Shown one piece after another: positions 56,713 through 64,000 of a DNA stretch of 64,000 nt. Numbering within the stretch: the first letter of the stretch is position 1; every line of letters starts with the position of its first letter. The stretch comes from Mayamaea pseudoterrestris (lineage: Eukaryota; Bacillariophyta; Bacillariophyceae; Sellaphorales; Sellaphoraceae), in contig BROI01000017.1 in NCBI GenBank assembly GCA_027923505.1, forward strand, positions 310,001 through 374,000, written 5' to 3'. The notes beneath the pieces were generated by a model. That model saw only the letters and a program-made list of their open reading frames with translations, did not search any database and was not told the origin of the DNA. A program made the translations under genes and the position numbers.

Positions 56713-59700
56713 ATGGCGCCAATCTTGACGACGGCGACGGGCATGACGCTTCCTCCGCTGAGCGAGCGCCTGCAGAAACTGTTGGTGGATCTTCATTCCG
56801 TCACGGCGGACTCGGTTCAGAATGTTTTCGCGGAGGCAGGCGATTCATGTTTCAGTGTGGAGCAGGTAGGGACTTGTGTGGATTGATTAGAGTGACTGTA
56901 GAAATGATTGAAAGTGTGCGGCGACCAGCGATCGATTGATCTTTGTCAGTTCGTTTCTTGTGCAGCTTTAAATCGACGTTTAGCGATAAGACAATCGACG
57001 TACTGATCACTTGGAGTTTGAAATGCGATGATGAACCAGAAATTTTATTGTCGGTTCGTTCCACTCGGAAAATACTCAAGCAACCCTCTTCGTTTCTTAC
57101 TCCAGATTGACCTTCATCAATGGATCGAGCCCATTAACAATCTGGACAAAATTCTTCGTTCATGCATGGAAGAGTATCCTCAGCTTTTGCTGCTTCCTCC
57201 AGTTCCGCGCATGAGCAAATTGAACAAGCCGCCATCCGTCAAGCCTGCCTCGACACTTGACGAGGCAAATTCGGTGCCGACAGAAACCATTCAACTTATT
57301 ATTGCAATTTTAACATTTTGGGAAGCAATGCTCCGCAATTCCACTGGAAAGTCTGTATTCAATTCTGTCGAGGAATGTTGTGACTTGCTCGCGTGCGGCA
57401 ATGACGACGTGGTGGACGCTGCGCTTCTTGTTCTGCAGGCGCTGGCTATTCCGCCCGCTCTTCATCGCCAGCAAGCACCTGAGATGCATGGACACGGAAC
57501 CGCCTTGACGAATGCGCACCAAATCTGCTTTGCGCGGTTGACTGTCTTGGCGCGGGGGTATACGAGTCGGGCAACCGGTTTGGGATTGTACCAACTTTTG
57601 ACAAGTCGCCAACCTGTACGAGCGGTGCAGTTTTCTTACTATCGGCGCGACAATGAGAATGAAACATGTAAAGACTGCGACGACAAGATGGAAGATGAGA
57701 ATGAAGGGGAATCATTTCTGCGTGAGATTGTTCTGGATGAAAACGAGATTATGCTTCCTACAGTGAAGGAAGGGAGCGCGACAAAGAAGCGTCGGCGAGT
57801 TACAACACAGATTTTGTCAAAGAGCAGTGACGATGATTTAGAACCGCCGACGCGGTCCACGATGGAGCTTTTCTTTTTAGCTCTTTCGAAAGCAAAGGAC
57901 GATATTCACCCGGAGCGCTTGTTTTCTTTGCTGGCTGATATCCGATGGTCTCGAAGCGCAACTTTGGCGGCAGTGAATCGTAGGCTTGCGGCGTTGACTT
58001 GTATATTGCACTCACATCCGTCGCCAGAAGTGTTGAATGGATACTTGACAGCACAACCAGAACTTGCTGCAGAAATAGTCGACTTGTTGCGTCCGACCGT
58101 GTCGGCGAATGCTGTCTCGTCGGCATCGGCAGCGCTGAATGCGTCGCGATTAAATCGGCTTCAGCAAGATGGTATCACGTGGCTCGCCGACACTCAAGAG
58201 ATTCCCTTTCGAACTCGCATATTAGCACTAGAATCTCTTACGGCGCTTGCTGCTCGGAGAGATGGTCCCACTAGTGGTCTGTTGGGATCAAGATTGTCGT
58301 CGGTTTTGACCGAGCTCGGTGTTGCAAAAGGACAGTACTTGGGTCTGCTACCATCGTTAATTCGATTTTCACTTGCGTCTCTGGGAAACGTGTTAGCGGA
58401 AAAGGGAACGATTGCGAGCGAGTCGCCAAGTGGTCCTACATCTCCTGTGATTCGTCCTAGTTTGCAATTAGGTCTCGCTTTTGTGGAGGCTATTGTACCT
58501 AATCAGCCATCGCGAGTAGTGCAAGTACGGCAAGCTTTAGAGATGATCGACAGCGTGTTAACGCTTACATCAGCCATCATCGCGGTACCATCTGGAGCTT
58601 CGTCGCTTATTGATTGTGGAATGATTCCTGCCTTGCTGTCGACGATATCTATCGACACGGACAAGACGATGCAAGTAATTCTTCGCGGACAGGAATTGTG
58701 CGACGTCGACCAGCACCATATCAAGGCCTTGTTGCATTACATTGTTGCCCAAGCGGTTCAGATACTGGAAGGAGCAGTGGTGACAAGTAGCAGTGCTTTG
58801 ACGGCTTTTCTTGACTTGAAGGGAGTCGATTCTCTGACAAGCCGTTTAGCTCATGAGATTTCCCTGATTCCGGCACTGGAGTCTAGTATATCAAGCGAGG
58901 CTGTTTCGATCATGATGGATGTCGAAGAATCGATAGTCAGATCGACGACGGAGGTTGATGTAGCAGGCGAGCGAGACACGACGCCAATATCATCCTCTCT
59001 GCGTGTGCTCCTTTTTAGTATAATCACTTGTCTGACTGTTGTTTTCCACCAGGAAAATTCCGCGTCAGCCGCTGCGGCACATTCGGGAGGACTTCAATTA
59101 CGGAAGAGGGAAGTTGCGGATGCTTTGATTCGCATCATGGACGATGTGACTTTGTTTGGTGGTCATTTGGCATCACTGGTGGCTACTCTTCTTGCCGATA
59201 TTATGAACAACGATCCTCTGATAGTTCATTACGTCCATGAGTCAGGTATTGCAAAGTCTTTTTTAAGAATGGTGACTGGGAAGCAATCGGGCGAAAATCA
59301 CGAGCCTGTCATGCCGCCTGTCGCTGAGCTTGTCATGGCGATTCCGAACGTTCTGGGTGCTCTTTCTCTTACCGAAGACGGTGCTAAGGCTGTCAAGAGT
59401 GCCGCACCGTTTCCTGCGTTGCTGCGAATCTTCTATCACCCTGCTTTCGCCATGCCTATGAGCCGATGCTTATTAAACGAAGTGACGTCGGCTTTCGGCA
59501 CAGGTCTGGATGAAATTATGAGACACGTTGAGCGGCTGAAAACAGATATTTTAGCGTCAGTTGCTGCAGCTTTGTTTGACGTTTTAAAAATGGCAGAAGA
59601 TCTTGCTGTGCGGGAAGCTCTTACGGAGAACAATTGTGACCAATTATCTCACAAAATAATACTCGAAGTGGAACGGACGTGTTTAATCCAATACATTGTA

Positions 59701-62700
59701 AATTTTGCGCAGCTTTTGGAACAAATATTGCATAATGAAGGACATTGCGAGCCTTTCGTCGATGCCGGAGGTCTGGATGTGTTACTGAAGCTGTTTTCTG
59801 CGTCATTGCCTGGCGGAACTCTTTTGCTGGCACATCTTAGCACTTTGAGTTCGCTTTCCATAAGCACGGTTCATCATTCAACGATTGAAGACTCCTTGTC
59901 GTTAGCCATTAAATGCATCCAATATCGTTTCGACCATGTGAAGATGATTCGGAAAATTGTTGACGTTGTGCAGGACTGTCTGACGGGTTTCGAGATCAGC
60001 CGCAAAGCACTGTTTGGGTCGGATGATCTCTACTTTGGACTCGACCAAGTTCAAAAAATGCCTTTTTACATAGGCGACTTAACAACACCGGGAATGTCAA
60101 AGACGGCGCTCGCTGCGTTTTTTAGAGATGCTGCTGTGCTTCAGTGGATCACCAGTGTTCTTGCTAGCACAGTTAAGCTTTTGTGTCAACGCGGTCAAGA
60201 GTCGGGCGCAGATGCTTGGGGCTCCTCGGAATCTGCCTGGAAAAAAGAACTTTCAAACGAAAACTTCTGTCAAATATTTCATCGCCTTTCGGAGTTCTAC
60301 CGTTCTTCACTTTTTGAAGTTTGTCGAGTGCGGACAGAAGGTGACTTTGATTCAGCTGAAGTGAGTCGCCTCACGACGCGGACGCAAAATCTTTTGTACA
60401 AGTTAAGAATCGTTTGCCCGGAAGGCGCGGTGGTCAGAGACGGCATTGAAATTGATTCGTGTGCTAGTGTCGGCAGCATGGAAATGGGCGAGATAGTGTT
60501 AGCGTATGATCGGTGTATCAATTCGTCGGGAATATTGCGATGGCGCACTAACAGGGGTTGGATATCGGAAATGACGCGGGGACACGGAAGGGAGCCCATT
60601 GCAGAAGTTATCGATGTCGTCGAGCAGCCTGAAGCGATGCCCATTCTCGAGGACGCAGACAACTCGAAGCGAATTGAAGCTGCCATTCCGGATCTGCGTG
60701 TCGTTGCGGTAGGCTTGTTAGCGAGAGGGCAACCACTATATTCCCTTCTCTTTGCGGAGCTTTCCAAATTGACTGTATATATTATTCGATCGATTCCAGT
60801 ACGCACAATCACATTTGCCAAGGAGAGTGCTTCAAGTCATGTCGCCCTCATCGTGCGCATGTTGTCGACCAGTTTCATGCAATGCCTAAATATCGATCAC
60901 TTAAAAAGTGTCATATCGGTCAACTCTGCCTCACCTGCTGAACCCTCAATCAGTCAATCGGGGTCGGCGATCTACTTTGGTTCATGTTTAAGTCAGCTGC
61001 AATCATCCTTATTTGACGAGCGTCGGGAGCGGCGTTTTGTCAATCTTCCGCTTCTCGTGGATCTCATCAGCTCTGATCCTTATGCAAAACAATTGATCAC
61101 TGGGGTCATTACTGACGAGGATGCCGCTATTTCAGAAGTTGGTATACTGAGGGCTTGTTTGTGTGTACTTCAGCAAGGTATGAGATTGATGTCATTGTCG
61201 ACGCAATATAATTCTAATTCTGGACATGAGCAAGCGCAATCGTCTGCCAGTCGACTCGATCGCAGTGTTGCTGCCAGCTTTCCTCTGATCATTTCACTGA
61301 TTCGTCGCCTCCTGACCACGCCAATATCTTCGTCTCCGGTTGCGTCGGTGATGAGTCGAATGAAATGGAAGGATATATCAAATTTGGTAGGGAAGGCAAA
61401 CCTCGACGATTGTTTTGTGTCTTCCTCGTCAAATGACGGCTTTTTTGAGCCGGAACGGTTTGTCAAAGTTCTAAATCTTAGTGTCTCTAGACTTGTTCAC
61501 AAGGCATGGCAAGATCCGAATTTGATGTTTGTGCCGTCGCATGTAATGCACCCATTGGTCAATTTAGTTGGAGACGTTGTCGCTGAGCTGATATTTGCGA
61601 CGAAGGAGAAAGGTCCCAATTCTTCGAGACAGGCTCAAAGCCAAAGTGGTTTCAGTTTGTCAGACTACTTACGACGTCGACGAGAAGCTGACGAGACCGA
61701 ACCACTGGACGAGGAAGAAGAAGTAAACGAAGAAGAGTTTGAACCGGATGAGAGCATTGTTGCGCAGTTAGTTGACATGGGATTCAATCGGGATAGGGCG
61801 CTCGATGCGCTTGAAACCACACGGTCAAATCGAGTGGAAGTAGGCATGGAGTATGCCTTGACCCACCCACCACCCAGTCCTGCGACGGTTGAACGTCGAC
61901 GAGTTGCAAGAGAAGAGCGTGAAGCACGTCGAACCTTAGAAGCGCAAGACGCGGCGGCGGAAACAAGTGAGAGCCACGACAATAATCCGGTGGCCGACGG
62001 AGCCAGTCTGAGCAATCGTGATGCAGACGACGCAGAGAAAATGGAATTGGAAGAAGTAAACCCCGTAAAGGATGGAGCTGCTACGGAGAATGAAGACGAG
62101 GTCGGCGAACTCTACAAGGCAGAAATTATATGCTGGTCAGAAACGATTCCTAGTGTCATATGTGAGGTCTTGGTGTGTATCGAACGAATGGATAAGAATA
62201 AAAACAACGAAACGGTGGCCATTACAACCGTGGTGTCAGCATTCCTGCTGCAGTTGAGCTCACAGTATCCAGAAAAAAGTCCAGTTCTTTTGGCTGGAGT
62301 CTTTCAGCGATTGAAGACTGAAATTGACGATTTTTGCGTGGATCCGAATACGCGAGACCAGGCTTTTGCCGCGCTTTGTCACGCTGCAGTGCTTGTCACC
62401 CGTGCAATACCAAAGTCACGAGTTTTGGTACTTCAAAATAATTTAATATCTTCGATTGTTGCCGCGGTTAATAGTTCATCTAAGGCACTGACAACGGATA
62501 CGAAGACGCCTAGGTGGTTCTCGTCAGCGCTACTGCTACTTGACGTTATGGCCGAACCTTTTGCGGGCTTTGCCGACGAAGAATTTTCAAAGAGCATGTT
62601 GAATGGCAACACGTCTAGCGAGAATGATGAATTAAAACGTGTGCAAGCGGAGCACAAAACGCTTGCGACCGCTCTTGGAGAAGCTACCACAAGCTTGTTC

Positions 62701-64000
62701 TTAGCCATTAATGAAAGTGCTGGAGTTCCGAATTCTGCGGTAAAAGAAATGAATGATGGCTTCGCATCTATCCCCGGTTACTATCCGTTAATACCAATTT
62801 CTTTGTCAAACCAATGCCTTGAAATTTGCTTGGATTTGCTAGAAACTGGATCGACGACAGCGCGGCGATGTTTGCTGACGCCAGAGGTTGCACAGGCGTG
62901 CCTTTCATTACTCGTCCACCTTCTGCGAAGTCCGAATGCATCTGAGGCATGTCGAAAATTAGGAATTGCCGAAGCTGTGGTGTCGCTCCCAGCCACAAGC
63001 AAATTTACTGGAAACGCGGCTCTTGTGGCAATTCTGTTGCGCCGCTTACTTGAAGACTGCTCAACGCTCCAAGCTGCTATGGAACTTGAAATGAGAGGTA
63101 TTGTCGCAAAACTTCAAGCGAAGAAGCTTCATGGATCTACGGACAAATCAATTAGCGTAATTCTTCGAGTTTTTATGGACGCAACGACTCCGTTAATACG
63201 GCGTGATCCCTTGACTTTTGTGAAGTCCTTGGCACTTGCCGTGAAGATAGAGGCAGCGACAGAAGGTGACCCGCGTGTAGTGCTACTCCCTACTGCTGAA
63301 CGTACTCGGAATCAGGCTCTCGTCGCAAACTTGTCGATGTCGATAGTTGCTAGGTCCTTGGAGACGCCGATTATCCATGCAGGAACTGACGCGAGTAGAA
63401 GTTCACTCCACCAGAAGAAAGAAAAGAGTCGCAGGAGCCTGTCGGCCGGTAGGAAGGTTCAGAAAGATGCAGCATTGGGAATGAAAACCGGGAACAGGAC
63501 TAGTTTCGGTGGCCCAGAATCACCTGCGGCTCATGTGATGGCTGTTCTCGTACAGGCAGTCATCTCGTCACCGCTCAGCAATACAGATGGCAACGGGATC
63601 GATGACAAATTTCTTTGGCTTGGCAGTCTTCTGGAAATAATTGCCGAATTAATATTGGTATTACCAGCTTGTGCGAGCGCAATTCATAATTACCGCCCCA
63701 AAGACAAACTCGCGCGAACGACTTTGACGTCACAACTGCAGCATGCCTTATCAGGGGCACCAAGTCCACCGAAAACATTTGTTAACTTTCTCCTGCATTC
63801 TGTCTTGCCGCAAGACCGCATGTCAGTTCGAAGTGAGACAGAAATCTGGGACAAACAAAAAGGAGCAACTGAGTATGAAAGGCGTGCGATAACAGAAAAA
63901 CGAAAGAAAGCCTTTTGGATTGCAAAATCTTCTCAAGGTGCCGCTCGCGTCATACTTGCTTTGATGATGCGCCCTGGTGAAGGGCGTAAGCGAGTCGTTG
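56713..64000 (+). CDS. HUWE1/TOM1/UPL1-type HECT E3 ubiquitin ligase, N-terminal part (runs off right edge)
   Basis: Exons 56713-56865 and 57106 to the window edge, with an intron at 56866-57105 (GTAGGG...CCAG). The second exon is open for 6,895 bp, so about 2,349 residues are present. The N-terminus has DUF908-like armadillo-type sequence (DLHQWIEPINNLDKILRSCM; IQLIIAILTFWEAMLRNSTG), then the DUF913-like region (GGLDVLLKLFSASLPGG). The segment RWRTNRGWISEMTRGHGREP is a block seen in protist HUWE1-like proteins. A UBA domain lies near residue 1,600 (ESIVAQLVDMGFNRDRALDA), followed by an acidic region. The HECT catalytic domain must lie beyond 64000. These giant ligases ubiquitinate nuclear and unassembled proteins. 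The N-terminal architecture makes the identification good although the catalytic end is missing. Confidence 0.88.

Noticed and set aside
1-64000. CRISPR arrays, intact transposons, LTR elements, viral genes or bacterial-type operons
   Set aside because: No regularly spaced repeats, long terminal repeats, integrase/reverse transcriptase or capsid-like frames were seen; all recognisable genes are ordinary eukaryotic nuclear genes.

Overview
This is eukaryotic nuclear DNA from a unicellular photosynthetic alga with a red-type secondary plastid. The best fit is an ochrophyte stramenopile, probably a diatom or a close relative. Genes are closely packed on both strands, and introns are few and short (74-180 bp, GT-AG). 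About nine proteins start with a signal peptide whose predicted cleavage site precedes Phe (A-F, S-F or G-F), the 'ASAFAP' signature of proteins imported into complex plastids. A four-repeat helicase-associated-domain protein, a family expanded in diatoms, supports this. I see no rRNA, tRNA, CRISPR array, intact mobile element or bacterial operon.

Layout. 1-9.1 kb: an ARM/HEAT-like gene running off the left edge, a SNF2 remodeler carrying PHD-like and PDZ-like domains, a PncC-NADH pyrophosphatase fusion, a hotdog thioesterase and a small hypothetical gene. 9.4-15.7 kb: Rab escort protein, then two adjacent plastid-targeted genes that share an unusual repeat. One is a disordered Tyr-rich protein and the other a beta-carbonic anhydrase with a long disordered tail. 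15.8-25.6 kb: Gfo/Idh oxidoreductase, plastid alpha/beta hydrolase, APC10, a peroxiredoxin with in-frame UGA, an orphan, a plastid membrane protein, a mitochondrial-carrier-like protein and plastid ClpS. 26-35.5 kb: a coiled-coil protein, RBBP6/Mpe1, a CoA-binding protein, methylmalonate-semialdehyde dehydrogenase, a hypothetical protein and the HA-repeat protein. 35.7-47.6 kb: a possible gene relic, two plastid proteins with a second thylakoid-type signal, ELP3, PP2C with two cyclic-nucleotide-binding domains, a small hypothetical protein and a plastid TLDc protein. 47.7-64 kb: phospholipase D, an acidic single-pass membrane protein, a tiny gene, a plastid Lon-N-like protein, glucose-6-phosphate 1-epimerase, a beta-propeller protein and the first ~2,350 residues of a HUWE1/TOM1-type HECT ligase running off the right edge.

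The most interesting system is the pair at 12.2-15.7 kb. Six copies of the motif SWWxxxx[VS]xNxxQVQTY, three in each protein, lie in disordered chains of two plastid proteins, one of them a carbonic anhydrase. The upstream regions of both genes carry CRE-like TGACGT/ACGTCA elements resembling the CO2/cAMP-responsive elements known from a diatom pyrenoidal carbonic anhydrase promoter. I infer a pyrenoid or CO2-concentrating scaffold in which the motif is a sticker for Rubisco or another plastid partner. Second is a peroxiredoxin-5-like gene whose peroxidatic residue is encoded by TGA, so it is probably a selenoprotein. Third is the PncC-NADH pyrophosphatase fusion, which would join two consecutive steps of NAD turnover. 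All intron boundaries were placed by eye from splice consensus plus reading-frame and family continuity.
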